The notes under the pieces were generated by a model, which ran no database searches, had not been told where the DNA came from, and saw nothing but the letters and a program-made list of their open reading frames with translations. Below, piece after piece: positions 10,353 through 20,705 of a DNA stretch of 64,000 nucleotides. The stretch covers positions 21,660 to 85,659 of the forward strand of contig CAMLGZ010000013.1 in assembly GCA_946479745.1 (NCBI GenBank), in the 5' to 3' direction. The DNA comes from an uncultured Pseudoxanthomonas sp. Lineage in GTDB: Bacteria; Pseudomonadota; Gammaproteobacteria; Xanthomonadales; Xanthomonadaceae. The stretch's first letter is position 1. Every line of letters starts with the position of its first letter. Position numbers and translations under genes: made by a program.

Positions 10353-10443
10353 GTAGGAGCGACGTAAGTCGCGAAACGATTTCCGAACGATCGGATTTGG
10401 TCGAGCATGGCCCGGAGACCTTCGCGACTTGCGTCGCTCCTAC
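10353..10443. repeat. Inverted repeat between convergent orn and mscS
   Basis: The arms 10353-10375 and 10421-10443 match at 22 of 23 positions as reverse complements (core GTAGGAGCGACG...AAGTCGCGAA), with a 45-nt loop. This is the type of GTAGGAGCG repeat common between genes in Xanthomonadaceae and pseudomonads. It sits between two convergent genes and its right arm includes the last codons and stop of mscS. A bidirectional terminator role is plausible. Confidence 0.8.
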
Positions 10444-11362
10444 GCGGAGGCCGCCACATCGCCGTCATCGGCGACCGAGCGGGTGATGATCTCGGTCAGC
10501 GGTGTGCCATCGGCGTTGTGGTGGTAGACATGCAGGTCGCGTTGCGGGTATGGGATATTCAGGCCATTGCCGATGATATCGGTACGCACCGACTCGGTGA
10601 CCTGACTTTTGGCATCGCCGAAATCCGCATTGTTCGCAAAGGCGAACAACTTGAGTTCCACGCTGCTTTCGCCCAGGTTGACCACCTGCACGAACGGCGG
10701 TGGATCCTTGAGGATCAATGAATTGGCGCGTGCGATATCCAGCAGGATCTGCTGCGCGCGCTTGAGGTCGTCGTCGTAGCCTATGCCCACGGCGATTTCC
10801 ATGCGGCGGGTCGGCAGCGAGCTGTAATTGATGATCGGAGCCGTGGTCACTTCGCTGTTGGGAAGGATGATCAGACGCTGGTCGAAAGCGCGCAGCCGGG
10901 TCTGGAATATGCGGACTTCCAACACCACGCCCTCCTGTCCGGCGGCGATCACATGGTCGCCGACGCGGAACGGGCGCAATACGATCAGCATGACGCCCGA
11001 CGCGATGTTGGATAGCGAATCCTTCAGCGCCAAGCCCACCGCCAGGCCGGCGGCGCCCAACACCGCGAGCATCGAAGTCGGGTTGACTCCCAGTGAGGTC
11101 AGGGCCGTCACCAGCACCAGCACCATCATCGCGGCGTAGCTGGTCCTGCGCAGGAAGCCGGACAGCGTGGAATCGACGTGGGCGCGGCCCAACACGCGCT
11201 CCAGGCCCAGGCTCAGCCTCCTGGCCAGCCACATGCCGATCAGGAAGATGACCGCCGCGGCCAGCAGTTTCAGGCCCCAGGTTTCCAGCAACTGCAACCA
11301 GTCGATGCCCCGGATGTCCCTGACGATGTCGTCCGGCGTCGCGACGGGCTCCTTCACCTGCA

Positions 11363-11366
<4 letters not shown>
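10440..11366 (-). CDS. Small-conductance mechanosensitive channel, MscS family
   Basis: A 308-residue inner-membrane channel that releases solutes under hypo-osmotic shock. There are three N-terminal helices (about residues 27-48, 70-92, 95-115). The pore helix is the glycine/alanine-rich segment [22 protein letters not shown], and the beta domain follows with FRVGDHV and LPNSEVTT. I chose the ATG at 11366 because it overlaps the ppsA stop in an ATGA arrangement, so ppsA and mscS are probably translationally coupled. The frame stays open further upstream inside ppsA, but that part has no family similarity. Confidence 0.93.
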
Positions 11367-13741
<2,375 letters not shown>

Positions 13742-13882
13742 CGCTCCAAAGCGGTCGTGCGCCTCGCCGATGACCTACGGCGAGGGCCGTGTCCATGGGA
13801 AGAATCGCTATGATGCAGTGCAAGACAAGCTCAGACAAGCTTGATTTTCCAGTGTTTTCATGTTGATGAAGGAGTGGTATCG

Positions 13883-14704
13883 ATGTCCAGCGTGCGACCT
13901 GTGTTCTATGTCTCGGACGGTACGGGGATCACCACCGAAACCATCGGCCACAGCCTGCTGACCCAGTTCAGCGGGTTCAGTTTCGTCACCGACCGCATTT
14001 CCTTCGTCGACGACCCGCTCAAGGCGCATGAGGCCGCCGAACGCATCCGCGCCGCCGGGCAGCGCCACGAGGCCCGTCCCATCGTGATCCACTCCAATGT
14101 CGACCCCGCCATCAGCGAGGTGCTGGCCGAAAGCGGGGCGTTGATGCTGGATGTTTTCGCGCCCTTTATCGATCCGATGGAGAGGGAACTGGGCGCCTTG
14201 CGCCAATCGCGGGTGGGGCAGGCGCATGGTCTGGTGAATTTCGAGACCTACCATCGCCGCATCAACGCGATGAATTACGCGCTGACCCATGACGACGGCA
14301 TCGCCATCAACTACGACGAGGCCGACCTGATCCTGGTGGCGGTCTCGCGCGCGGGCAAGACGCCCACCTGCGTCTATCTGGCGCTGCATTACGGCATCCG
14401 CGCGGCCAACTATCCGTTGACCGACCAGGATCTGGAAACCGACCGCCTGCCGGCCCGCCTGCGCGCGTACCGGCGCAAACTGTTCGGTCTGACCATCGAC
14501 CCGGAACGCCTGCAGCAGATCCGCCAGGAACGCCGCCCCAATTCGGGCTACGCCAAGCTGGAAACCTGCAAAAGCGAGGTGTTGGCGGCCGAGCGCATGT
14601 TTCAGATGGAGCGCATTCCCACGCTGAGCACCACGCACACGTCCATCGAGGAAATCGCGAGCAAGGTGATGTCCACGCTGGGGCTGCAGCGGGAAATGTT
14701 CTAG
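13883..14704 (+). CDS. ppsR: PEP synthase regulatory protein (PSRP kinase/pyrophosphorylase, DUF299)
   Basis: A 273-residue bifunctional regulator that inactivates PEP synthase by ADP-dependent threonine phosphorylation and reactivates it by Pi-dependent dephosphorylation. The family N-terminus [20 protein letters not shown], the [15 protein letters not shown] segment, and the P-loop-like [14 protein letters not shown] are present. The ATG at 13883 is preceded by GAAGGAG at good spacing; an upstream in-frame codon at 13841 is rejected. The divergent ppsA is the expected partner. Confidence 0.95.
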   Translation: MSSVRPVFYVSDGTGITTETIGHSLLTQFSGFSFVTDRISFVDDPLKAHEAAERIRAAGQRHEARPIVIHSNVDPAISEVLAESGALMLDVFAPFIDPMERELGALRQSRVGQAHGLVNFETYHRRINAMNYALTHDDGIAINYDEADLILVAVSRAGKTPTCVYLALHYGIRAANYPLTDQDLETDRLPARLRAYRRKLFGLTIDPERLQQIRQERRPNSGYAKLETCKSEVLAAERMFQMERIPTLSTTHTSIEEIASKVMSTLGLQREMF

Positions 14705-14846
14705 GCGGGGGAGGGCGGGGCCGGCCTGCGTGGAAGGCCGGCGGAATCGCGCAGGCCGAACGGCGTGCGGAGGAATCTTAAATTAGGCCGTTTTGCGCGA
14801 TTCGTCAATGCTGCCGAAATCGCTTTTCAACGTGTAGGATCGGGCC

Positions 14847-15341
14847 ATGGCTCAAGCCGTCGCCCGCACTGCGAACATCCCCAAACTCAACCGTTTCGGT
14901 TGGCTGATGGCGCTGTACGCAGAGAACCACGCCAGGCTGACCCGGTTGTTCGCGCCGGGCGATCTGGTGGTGGGGCGTTATGTGTCCAGCATCGGCGACG
15001 GGCTGGACCTGTATCTGGATGTGATCGAGACCCATCGCTATACGGTGGAGCTTCGCCTCACCTACGGCCTGCGCGACCCGCAGACCGGCGAGCCGGACCC
15101 TTCGGCCTTTGTGCGCGTGTACCGCGACGCGCGCCAGGCCGAGGCCACGCATTGCTACGTGGGCCGCCGTTGGCAGGACGCGATCGGCATGTACCCGCCG
15201 CCGGCTGAGCTGATCGGCCACCGCATGCGCATGAACACCTTCCTGGGCAAGTGGCTGGAGTATCTGGCCGAGCGCGGCCATGGCGTGGCCACGCTGCGTC
15301 GCTGCGATGAAAACATGGTGGAAGTGGCTACGGCGGACTGA
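14847..15341 (+). CDS. DUF1249 family protein
   Basis: A 164-residue soluble protein recognised as DUF1249 by the N-terminal region NRFGWLMALYAENHARLTRLF and the central DLYLDVIETHRYTVELRLTY. Family members are widespread in gammaproteobacteria; no activity is known. A GC-rich hairpin (GGCCGGCC...GGCCGG, about 14721-14743) lies between it and ppsR but has no U tract. The tRNA operon follows 120 bp downstream. Confidence 0.85.
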   Translation: MAQAVARTANIPKLNRFGWLMALYAENHARLTRLFAPGDLVVGRYVSSIGDGLDLYLDVIETHRYTVELRLTYGLRDPQTGEPDPSAFVRVYRDARQAEATHCYVGRRWQDAIGMYPPPAELIGHRMRMNTFLGKWLEYLAERGHGVATLRRCDENMVEVATAD

Positions 15342-15411
15342 AAGACGCTGCTAAGCGCCTCTACACGGCGCCGAACCTGAAAACAATAGTCATCTTTCTT
15401 CGTCATAGAGC

Positions 15412-15440
15412 TTGCGCGATGCGTGGGCGATAGCTAGAAT
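15412..15440 (+). promoter_or_regulatory. Promoter of the tRNA-Ala/tRNA-Glu operon
   Basis: TTGCGC (15412-15417) and TAGAAT (15435-15440) are spaced by 17 bp and end 20 bp before the tRNA-Ala 5' end. This is the expected layout of a sigma-70 stable-RNA promoter. Confidence 0.75.
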
Positions 15441-15460
15441 TCCGCTCCTTCCAGCCTCGT

Positions 15461-15536
15461 GGGGCCATAGCTCAGCTGGGAGAGCGCCTGCATGGCATGC
15501 AGGAGGTCGGCGGTTCGATCCCGCCTGGCTCCACCA
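15461..15536 (+). tRNA. tRNA-Ala (anticodon GGC)
   Basis: A full cloverleaf: acceptor GGGGCCA pairs with TGGCTCC, D-arm GCTC/GAGC, anticodon stem CCTGC/GCAGG with loop ATGGCAT (anticodon GGC), and T-arm GGCGG TTCGATC CCGCC. The CCA end is encoded. Length is 76 nt. Confidence 0.98.
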
Positions 15537-15583
15537 ACTCGCGTACCGACATGCCTCGTCGCACGTGAATGGATCTAGTCATT

Positions 15584-15659
15584 GTCCCCATCGTCTAGAG
15601 GCCTAGGACACCACCCTTTCACGGTGGACACCGGGGTTCGAATCCCCGTGGGGACGCCA
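15584..15659 (+). tRNA. tRNA-Glu (anticodon TTC)
   Basis: Acceptor GTCCCCA pairs with TGGGGAC, anticodon stem CCACC/GGTGG with loop CTTTCAC (anticodon TTC), and T-arm CGGGG TTCGAAT CCCCG. CCA is encoded. It lies 47 nt after tRNA-Ala and is probably co-transcribed with it. The sequence just downstream is accessory in character, so this tRNA marks an island edge. Confidence 0.98.
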
Positions 15660-15674
15660 ATTGATTCAAGCACA

Positions 15675-15706
15675 TAGGGCTGCCGCAAGGCGGCCCTATT
15701 TGTTTA
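15675..15706 (+). terminator. Intrinsic terminator of the tRNA operon
   Basis: A 10-bp stem TAGGGCTGCC / GGCGGCCCTA with a GCAA tetraloop (15675-15698) is followed by TTTGTTT. It lies 15 nt after the tRNA-Glu CCA. Confidence 0.88.
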
Positions 15707-15780
15707 CGCTAGCGGTTCGGATCGAGGCCGCGCGGGCCGAAGCCCGTCTATTAGGTAGTTTGGCCTCTTTGGACAGTTCA

Positions 15781-16098
15781 ATGCCGACTGAAAAAGAACA
15801 AGTGTCCAGCGACAAGTCCGATGAGTGCGTTGTTCACACCCATCCCGTTCCTGCAGGGGAGCTTAGCCGCTACAGCGTAGAAGGTGATCAGCACTCCGAA
15901 GCAGATATAGCCAACTACGTAAGTGGTCAAGCGCGAGACGAAATCGTTCAACACGTAGAGAAGATTAAACAAGAAGTCGTTCTCGGAGAGATCTATCAGA
16001 TATGGGACGTTACTACAGACAAGGATAGGTGGTGGGTCATAACTAACCTTACGAACCTGTATTCTCAGCGCCATTTTCCAAGTGGCGTAGCCCCATGA
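15781..16098 (+). CDS. Small hypothetical protein
   Basis: A 105-residue polar, acidic protein starting MPTEKEQVSSDKSDEC and ending QRHFPSGVAP. A segment DEIVQHVEKIKQEVVLGEIYQIWDV looks helical, followed by a Trp-rich turn (DRWWVITNLTNLY). I do not recognise a family. The frame is open back to 15661, but the first in-frame ATG giving protein-like composition is at 15781. Codon use is less GC-biased than in the core genes. Its stop overlaps the next gene as ATGA, so the two are translated as a pair. Confidence 0.6.
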   Translation: MPTEKEQVSSDKSDECVVHTHPVPAGELSRYSVEGDQHSEADIANYVSGQARDEIVQHVEKIKQEVVLGEIYQIWDVTTDKDRWWVITNLTNLYSQRHFPSGVAP

Positions 16099-16337
16099 AG
16101 CTCTCTCACGATCAGCACAACGACTTTCTAGCGCACAAGTCTCTCCACGGTGTTTCGTTTGAGCACAATGATGCTGTAGAGATCATAGGAGGTGAGCACG
16201 CTGGCGACTCGGGTTCCATCGTCAGTTTGGAAGAGCTCGGAGAGGATCCTCTTTACCTGGTAGAGCTAGCCTCCGGTCAAGACGCGTTTATCAGGCAGTC
16301 CTTCCTCGGTAGAGCCCCTGAGGATGCGGGCGAGTGA
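16095..16337 (+). CDS. Small hypothetical protein with KOW-like segment
   Basis: An 80-residue protein, start overlapping the previous stop (ATGA). The segment NDAVEIIGGEHAGDSGSIVSL resembles a KOW-type beta motif (a polar turn, then G-x-x-G-x-I/V), as found in nucleic-acid-binding proteins; this is a weak resemblance only. It pairs with the upstream 105-residue ORF. Function is unknown. Confidence 0.6.
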   Translation: MKLSHDQHNDFLAHKSLHGVSFEHNDAVEIIGGEHAGDSGSIVSLEELGEDPLYLVELASGQDAFIRQSFLGRAPEDAGE

Positions 16338-16400
16338 TGCGCCGCTAGTGCCGTCGCCACCGCCGATGCAGATAGTCGAAAGTGAAAAAAAAGGGGTCAG

Positions 16401-16775
16401 ATGAACTTTCCACCTAAACTGCCTCCTGATACCGTTCTTGCGTCGTTGTTTCCAGGCTATTCCGGGTTTGTCTCATGGGACGGTATGATCGGCCTGCGGA
16501 CAAGGGGATCCGGCTATAAGTTGGTTGGGCAGTTCATGAGCGATGCCACTGGCAAGCGGGAATCAGTTCAAAAGCGAAATGCCTGGTGGTACGTGAAGTG
16601 GGTTTTTGCGTGCAACGTCGCGTCCTTTATCTTGTTTGTGATTGCTATGGTTATCAGCCTACCAATCGCCGACGATGCCTTTATCGTTTGGTGGTTCGAG
16701 TCCCCCTGGGGGAGCGTCGCATCGTTGGCGGTGGCTGTTGCAGTTTCACCCTTTATCTACAGACGGCTCCGGTAG
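16401..16775 (+). CDS. Hypothetical membrane protein
   Basis: A 124-residue protein with a soluble N-terminal half and two predicted membrane helices (about residues 69-90 and 100-118), ending in a basic FIYRRLR tail. I do not recognise a family. The start ATG follows aaaaggggtcag, a piece of the ggggtcagag-type repeat seen at 17.7 and 20.6 kb; here it provides the AAGGGG ribosome site. An attC-like site follows the gene. Confidence 0.55.
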   Translation: MNFPPKLPPDTVLASLFPGYSGFVSWDGMIGLRTRGSGYKLVGQFMSDATGKRESVQKRNAWWYVKWVFACNVASFILFVIAMVISLPIADDAFIVWWFESPWGSVASLAVAVAVSPFIYRRLR

Positions 16776-16785
16776 TGGAGCGACA

Positions 16786-16840
16786 GCCTACTAGTGCACC
16801 CACCTCGCATCCTCTCGGGTCGGCATGGATCGAACTTTAG
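16786..16840 (+). other. Eroded integron attC-like site
   Basis: The site begins GCCTAC (compare RYYYAAC), has a central CCTCTCGGGTCGGC segment, and ends ACTTTAGATG (compare GCGTTAGATG) directly before the next ORF. It shares CCTCTCGGGTCGGC with the site at 17.7 kb. The terminal boxes are degenerate, so it is a relict at best. Confidence 0.45.
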
Positions 16841-17227
16841 ATGACGATGTTTTCATTTGAACTAAAGGCAATCGGATATGGCTTGGCAGTCTTCATTGGC
16901 GGCTACCTAGTCATGAGTGTCCTCGGTAGTGTGGTAATAGCGTCTGGCCAGTTCACTTCTGGCAAGCTCGGTTGGGTGCTGGTGACCGTGATTGGATACT
17001 TAGTTCCGGTTTCCGCCGGATTCGTCGCCGCATTCTTCGCATCTGCCAAGCGGATTCTTCATGGAACCGTTGGCGGGTCGATCGGCGTACTTCTCATGCT
17101 ATTGCCAGCGATTTTCGTTCCAGATTATTCGATGTCCGAAGCGATGTTCGTTATTGCAACGTACACCGTGCTTGCTTCTCTCGGAGCAATAGTTGGTAGC
17201 CATCTCCGCGCTAAAGATGGGAACTAA
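16841..17227 (+). CDS. Hypothetical membrane protein with four predicted helices
   Basis: A 128-residue, strongly hydrophobic protein. Predicted helices are near residues 8-32, 42-66, 73-93 and 99-118, with a short basic end (HLRAKDGN). No family is recognised. An alternative ATG lies two codons downstream (16847). No clear Shine-Dalgarno is seen, which is common in gene cassettes where the attC end abuts the start. It is flanked on both sides by attC-like sequence. Confidence 0.55.
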   Translation: MTMFSFELKAIGYGLAVFIGGYLVMSVLGSVVIASGQFTSGKLGWVLVTVIGYLVPVSAGFVAAFFASAKRILHGTVGGSIGVLLMLLPAIFVPDYSMSEAMFVIATYTVLASLGAIVGSHLRAKDGN

Positions 17228-17276
17228 CATCCTTCTAAGCCGAAACCTCGCTGGTCGTCTTGACTCGGGCATAAGC
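17224..17276 (+). other. Eroded integron attC-like site
   Basis: CTAAC (17224) overlaps the stop of the previous ORF. An imperfect stem follows, pairing AAG-CG-ACC with GGT-CG-CTT with bulged bases, then TGACTCGGGCATAAG, which aligns with the TTAACTCAGGCGTTAG end of Xanthomonas/Pseudomonas-type attC sites as I remember them. The bulged stem is characteristic of attC; the terminal core box is mutated. Confidence 0.5.
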
Positions 17277-17281
17277 ACCTT

Positions 17282-17647
17282 ATGAAACATCTGTTCCTTC
17301 TGACACTGATGACAATGACTTCCGCGTGTTCGGCGGCAAGTGATCCGAAAATTCCGCTTGCCTCTGGTCAGTACGTGTTCCAGCATCGCTTCGTCGAACA
17401 CCCAACGATCCCAAGCATTCCGCTCCATGTGACGATCAGTGAATTACGCATTGTCGTAGTCAATCCCACAGCCTCTGACCCCTTCCCAGCGGGCGTTCTC
17501 GCTGAGGGTCAACTGATGTGGCATGTCGCATCAAAGCAGTGGGTCATTGGCCATGAGGCTTCGGACAGATCGGCGCAGGACGTAGGTGGTTGCAGTGAAG
17601 GGCCGGAGGTTGTTGACTTGGTAGGCAAGATTTACTGGACTTGCTAG
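17282..17647 (+). CDS. Hypothetical secreted protein or lipoprotein
   Basis: A 121-residue protein with an N-terminal signal (KHLFLLTLMTMTSACSA). Cys17 could be lipidated, but position -3 is Thr rather than Leu, so the lipobox is imperfect. The mature part is beta-rich with Cys residues in GGCSEG and at the very C-terminus (IYWTC), possibly a disulphide. No family is recognised. Confidence 0.55.
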   Translation: MKHLFLLTLMTMTSACSAASDPKIPLASGQYVFQHRFVEHPTIPSIPLHVTISELRIVVVNPTASDPFPAGVLAEGQLMWHVASKQWVIGHEASDRSAQDVGGCSEGPEVVDLVGKIYWTC

Positions 17648-17657
17648 TAGACGCGTT

Positions 17658-17685
17658 CCACTTAAGTGACTCTGACTCCGTTTTC
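17658..17685 (-). repeat. ggggtcagagtc-type repeat, left inverted copy
   Basis: On the minus strand this reads GAAAACGGAGTCAGAGTCAC and continues through TTAAGTGG. It matches the copy at 20571-20598 at 26 of 28 positions in opposite orientation. The motif is of the kind associated with REP/RAYT-type small transposases in Xanthomonadaceae; no transposase gene is present here. Confidence 0.75.
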
Positions 17686-17686
17686 T

Positions 17687-17752
17687 AGCCTCGGCTTTGG
17701 TAGCTCGGCCATACCGAACCCTCTCGGGTCGGCTTGGCCCAGGAACTAGGCG
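17687..17752 (+). other. Eroded integron attC-like site
   Basis: A stem pairs CCGAACCC (17714-17721) with GGGTCGG (17726-17732) around a TCTC loop and leaves A17718 bulged out, as attC sites do. It is followed by CTTGGCCCAGGAACTAGGCGG-like sequence that aligns with the CTTAACTCAGGCGTTAGGC end of known attC sites. Core-box mutations make it a relict. Confidence 0.5.
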
Positions 17753-17759
17753 GCGTCAC

Positions 17760-18632
17760 TCACGCCGTTCGTTCTTTCGCCTTCTCTTCAATACGCCTGA
17801 TAAAGTCGAGCATCAGCGACACAGCTGTCTCCGCATGCGTTTCAAGAAGCAGGTGGCCCGCGTCGAGGATGTGGGCTTCCATTCTCGGCAGCGCACGCAT
17901 CCAGGACAGCACCTCGGCGAGATCGAAATATATATCGTGCCTTCCCCAGACCATCAGGGCGGGGGGCTGCCAGCGTTCGAGGTACTTGGCAATAGTGTCG
18001 AAGCGGTCGGCGTAGTTCTTGTAGTCCGCGATCAGCGCTCGCTGCGTGTCCATGTGGCCCGGCAGGTTCATCACACGCCAATCTTCTTCCCAATGTTCGG
18101 CAGGGATCCGCTCAGCGATGTCCGATGGGACGCCGGAGATATACGTGTCGCGTGTGCCCGCCAGGGTCAAATGCGCGGTGACCGCCGCCTCATTTTCTGC
18201 GTTCGGCTGCGACCAGTAGTCCAGCTGCGAAGCCCATCCCGGTCCCCACCCCGTCCGATGCGCATTGGCGTTCTGGACGATCAGGCCCAGGACTTTCTCG
18301 GGCGCCTCCATCGCGACCTGCAGGCCCACCGGCGTTCCCCAGTCATGCAGGTAAATGAATCGTGGTCCGATCGCCAGATGGTCCAGCAGTTCGGAGATGG
18401 CCTGACCAATAGCCTGAAACGAGACCACCGGCAGCACATCGGACCTGCCGTGCCCGGGCAGGTCAGGCGCAATAACATAGGCGGCCTGTGTCAGGGCGGG
18501 CACGATCTTTCGGAACATTCGTGATGAATTCGGGGTGCCGTGGAGCAGTAAGACGGCAGGCTTGGACGCCTCGCCTGCCGTGATGAACGAAAGCTCACTG
18601 CCGCCGGACAGGCGAAATCGATCCATATCCAT
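17760..18632 (-). CDS. Alpha/beta hydrolase with Asp nucleophile (epoxide hydrolase / haloalkane dehalogenase-like)
   Basis: A 290-residue cytosolic hydrolase. The oxyanion loop is LLHGTPNSS, the nucleophile elbow YLHDWGTPVG places Asp97 followed by Trp (as in haloalkane dehalogenases and epoxide hydrolases, not Ser hydrolases), and the catalytic His is in DAGHLLLE near residue 266. GRHDIYF may supply the acid or a structural Asp. The HGTP instead of HGNP argues against an active dehalogenase; substrate is unknown. It lies on the opposite strand to its neighbours, between two attC-like sequences. Confidence 0.85.
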   Translation of the reverse strand: MDMDRFRLSGGSELSFITAGEASKPAVLLLHGTPNSSRMFRKIVPALTQAAYVIAPDLPGHGRSDVLPVVSFQAIGQAISELLDHLAIGPRFIYLHDWGTPVGLQVAMEAPEKVLGLIVQNANAHRTGWGPGWASQLDYWSQPNAENEAAVTAHLTLAGTRDTYISGVPSDIAERIPAEHWEEDWRVMNLPGHMDTQRALIADYKNYADRFDTIAKYLERWQPPALMVWGRHDIYFDLAEVLSWMRALPRMEAHILDAGHLLLETHAETAVSLMLDFIRRIEEKAKERTA

Positions 18633-18996
18633 GCGTTGTTCCCAATACGGATTGTGGGGGCGAGTGATAGAAGTTGTGGCGTTACTTATGGGTGAGAATC
18701 ACGACAAATCCGCCTAACAATTCATTCGAAATCGGAGTCCATTGTTCTTGGCATCTGTGTGGCAGCCTGACGATTTTTACGCAAGACCAGATAGCTCCAG
18801 GGTCCAGGCCTTGCCACCCCGTTTTCGACACCTGCCAGTTGGTTCGGCTCAGATCGCGCTCAATTTGCATGCTGTGCTTGCAATCACACATTAAGGCGGT
18901 TGATGTGACCTAAGGTTTGATCGGAGATCGCAAGGCTGTTCTTGGGGGTTCAGCGGGCAAGGCGTTCGAGTTGTTGCGATCATTCTTCTTGCACAA
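18633..18996. other. Non-coding interval with attC-like half site
   Basis: This 364-bp gap separates the divergent hydrolase and subtilase. It is AT-richer than the core genome. GCCTAACAATTCATTC at 18712-18727 looks like the left end of a Xanthomonas-type attC site, with a good RYYYAAC box (GCCTAAC), but I cannot find a matching right end within about 110 bp. I see no clear promoter or gene in it. Confidence 0.4.
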
Positions 18997-20529
18997 ATGG
19001 GGATATTTATGGGTTTCTGCACGTCCAGGAATGGTGCGATCCTTGTTTTCGTCACCGGCATGTTGCTCGCTTCCAACTTGAACGCGCAGCAGATAGTCCG
19101 CACCGATCTTCTTTATCCCGGTGGGACCTTCGATGAATTTATCGTCAAGTACAAGGAGGGGTCCCCCGAGCGAGCCAATAGCGCTGCTCTTAAGAAGTCA
19201 TTGGATAAGGCAGCCGCAAAGGCCACTCTACGGGCTGGGCGTTCCATTTCCGCAGCGCGCCTGGCTGCCTCGGCAGGAGCCTCTGATCTGATCAGAGCGA
19301 GCAGAAAACTGGACAGGATCGACGCGGCTGATTACATGCGGGAAATAGCGTCAAATCCGAACGTCGAGTATGTCGAGCCGAACACCAAAGCCCAGGTGCT
19401 GAGTACCGTCCCTAACGATCCGGACTACTCCTTGCAATGGTATTACTCGGATCCAATTGGAGGAATCAATGCTCCGAACGCCTGGACCAGCTCACAGGGC
19501 CAGCTGACCAGCGGCGCAGCGGTGGTCATAGCGGTGATTGATTCTGGAAAGACGGCTCATTCCGACCTGGACGCAAAAATGCTGCCGGGGTATGACTTTA
19601 TCGTCGATAGCACGATTGCCAAGGATGGGAATGGGCGAGACGCCGATCCTTCGGATCCAGGAATATATCGGGTATACGCTGGCGACGATCCCTGCGTTGG
19701 GCCGTACGAGTGCTCCAATCTGACGTTGGGCGTCCTGTATTCCGACTGGCATGGAACTATGGTTTCCGGAATTGCGGCGGCCGAGACCAACAACGCATCA
19801 GGCATAGCGGGAGCTGGGTTCAACGCGAAAATTCTGCCGGTTCGCGTTGTTGGCAGAGGAGGGGTGGCATCGATGGCGGATGTCGCGGCCGCAATCCAGT
19901 GGGCAGCAGGCATCGCGGTAGATGGCGTATCAAATCCGAACCCAGCCAAAGTCATCAATCTCAGTCTGGGCTTTTACGCGTCGACGCCGACCGAATGCAG
20001 TTCGACACTGCAGACTGCAGTGAACGGTGCCGTGGCCGCAGGCGCGACCGTCGTCGCGGCTGCTGGAAATGATGAAGGGGCCCACTTCCGTCAGCCGGCA
20101 ACGTGTGCAAACGTCATAACCGTCGCAGCTACTACGCGTAGTGGGGCCAGGTCTACTTACACAAGCTATGGATCGAATGTGGACATCGCTGCGCCAGGGG
20201 GCGATGGATCCGATCTTATTTACACCACATCCAACGCGGGCATGAATCAGCCTCTAGCCCAGACTTACGCGTATGCGGCAGGAACGTCCATGTCCACTCC
20301 TCAGGTTGCTGGAACTGTTGCACTCATGCAGGCGATAGCCATGAATTCCTGCAGCCGGTGGCTGACACCGGCAGAGGTCGAGTCGCGTTTGCTGTCCAGC
20401 GCACATCCTTTCCCAGTAACGCCCACGCAATACATTGGAGTCGGCATTCTGGATGCTACTGAGGCAGTTGCCAGTGCTAAGTGCCACGTCACGGGTGGGC
20501 CTCTGCCACCGCTTCCGGGCACTGGCTAA
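18997..20529 (+). CDS. Secreted S8 family serine peptidase (subtilase)
   Basis: A 510-residue extracellular protease. A signal peptide covers residues 1-~30 (cleavage near SNLNA/QQ), then an inhibitor-like propeptide (FIVKYKEG to NPNVEYVEPN, residues ~40-130). The catalytic domain has Asp182 in AVIDSG, His252 in WHGTMVSG, Ser431 in GTSMSTPQVAG, and the oxyanion Asn in AAAGNDEG. It resembles the secreted proteases of Xanthomonas and Lysobacter. It stops soon after the catalytic domain (GGPLPPLPGTG) and lacks the C-terminal pre-peptidase or P domain that many relatives have. It sits between inverted ggggtcagag repeats. Confidence 0.93.
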   Translation: MGIFMGFCTSRNGAILVFVTGMLLASNLNAQQIVRTDLLYPGGTFDEFIVKYKEGSPERANSAALKKSLDKAAAKATLRAGRSISAARLAASAGASDLIRASRKLDRIDAADYMREIASNPNVEYVEPNTKAQVLSTVPNDPDYSLQWYYSDPIGGINAPNAWTSSQGQLTSGAAVVIAVIDSGKTAHSDLDAKMLPGYDFIVDSTIAKDGNGRDADPSDPGIYRVYAGDDPCVGPYECSNLTLGVLYSDWHGTMVSGIAAAETNNASGIAGAGFNAKILPVRVVGRGGVASMADVAAAIQWAAGIAVDGVSNPNPAKVINLSLGFYASTPTECSSTLQTAVNGAVAAGATVVAAAGNDEGAHFRQPATCANVITVAATTRSGARSTYTSYGSNVDIAAPGGDGSDLIYTTSNAGMNQPLAQTYAYAAGTSMSTPQVAGTVALMQAIAMNSCSRWLTPAEVESRLLSSAHPFPVTPTQYIGVGILDATEAVASAKCHVTGGPLPPLPGTG

Positions 20530-20548
20530 GCGAGCCGCTAGCAGCCTT

Positions 20549-20621
20549 GAAAACGGGGTCTATGAAAACGGAAAACGGGGTCAGAGTCATTTAAGTGGAA
20601 AGTGTATCTGACCCAGTTTTC
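20549..20621 (+). repeat. ggggtcagagtc-type repeats, right copy and fragments
   Basis: GAAAACGGGGTC occurs at 20549-20560 (truncated copy) and as a full copy at 20571-20598 (GAAAACGGGGTCAGAGTCAT plus TTAAGTGG). An inverted partner TCTGACCCAGTTTTC follows at 20607-20621, giving a hairpin. The full copy is an inverted match of 17658-17685. It lies just after the subtilase stop. Confidence 0.75.
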
Positions 20622-20705
20622 GGAACCCGTTTTCGTTCGAACAAGCATGGGATAAGTATTTTTAGCGGGCGCCGAGTATTCAACAACAACGGAGGTTATA
20701 GGCAT

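Noticed and set aside
15661..15780. N-terminal extension of the first small ORF after tRNA-Glu
   Set aside because: It would begin at the tRNA 3' end and run through the tRNA operon terminator.
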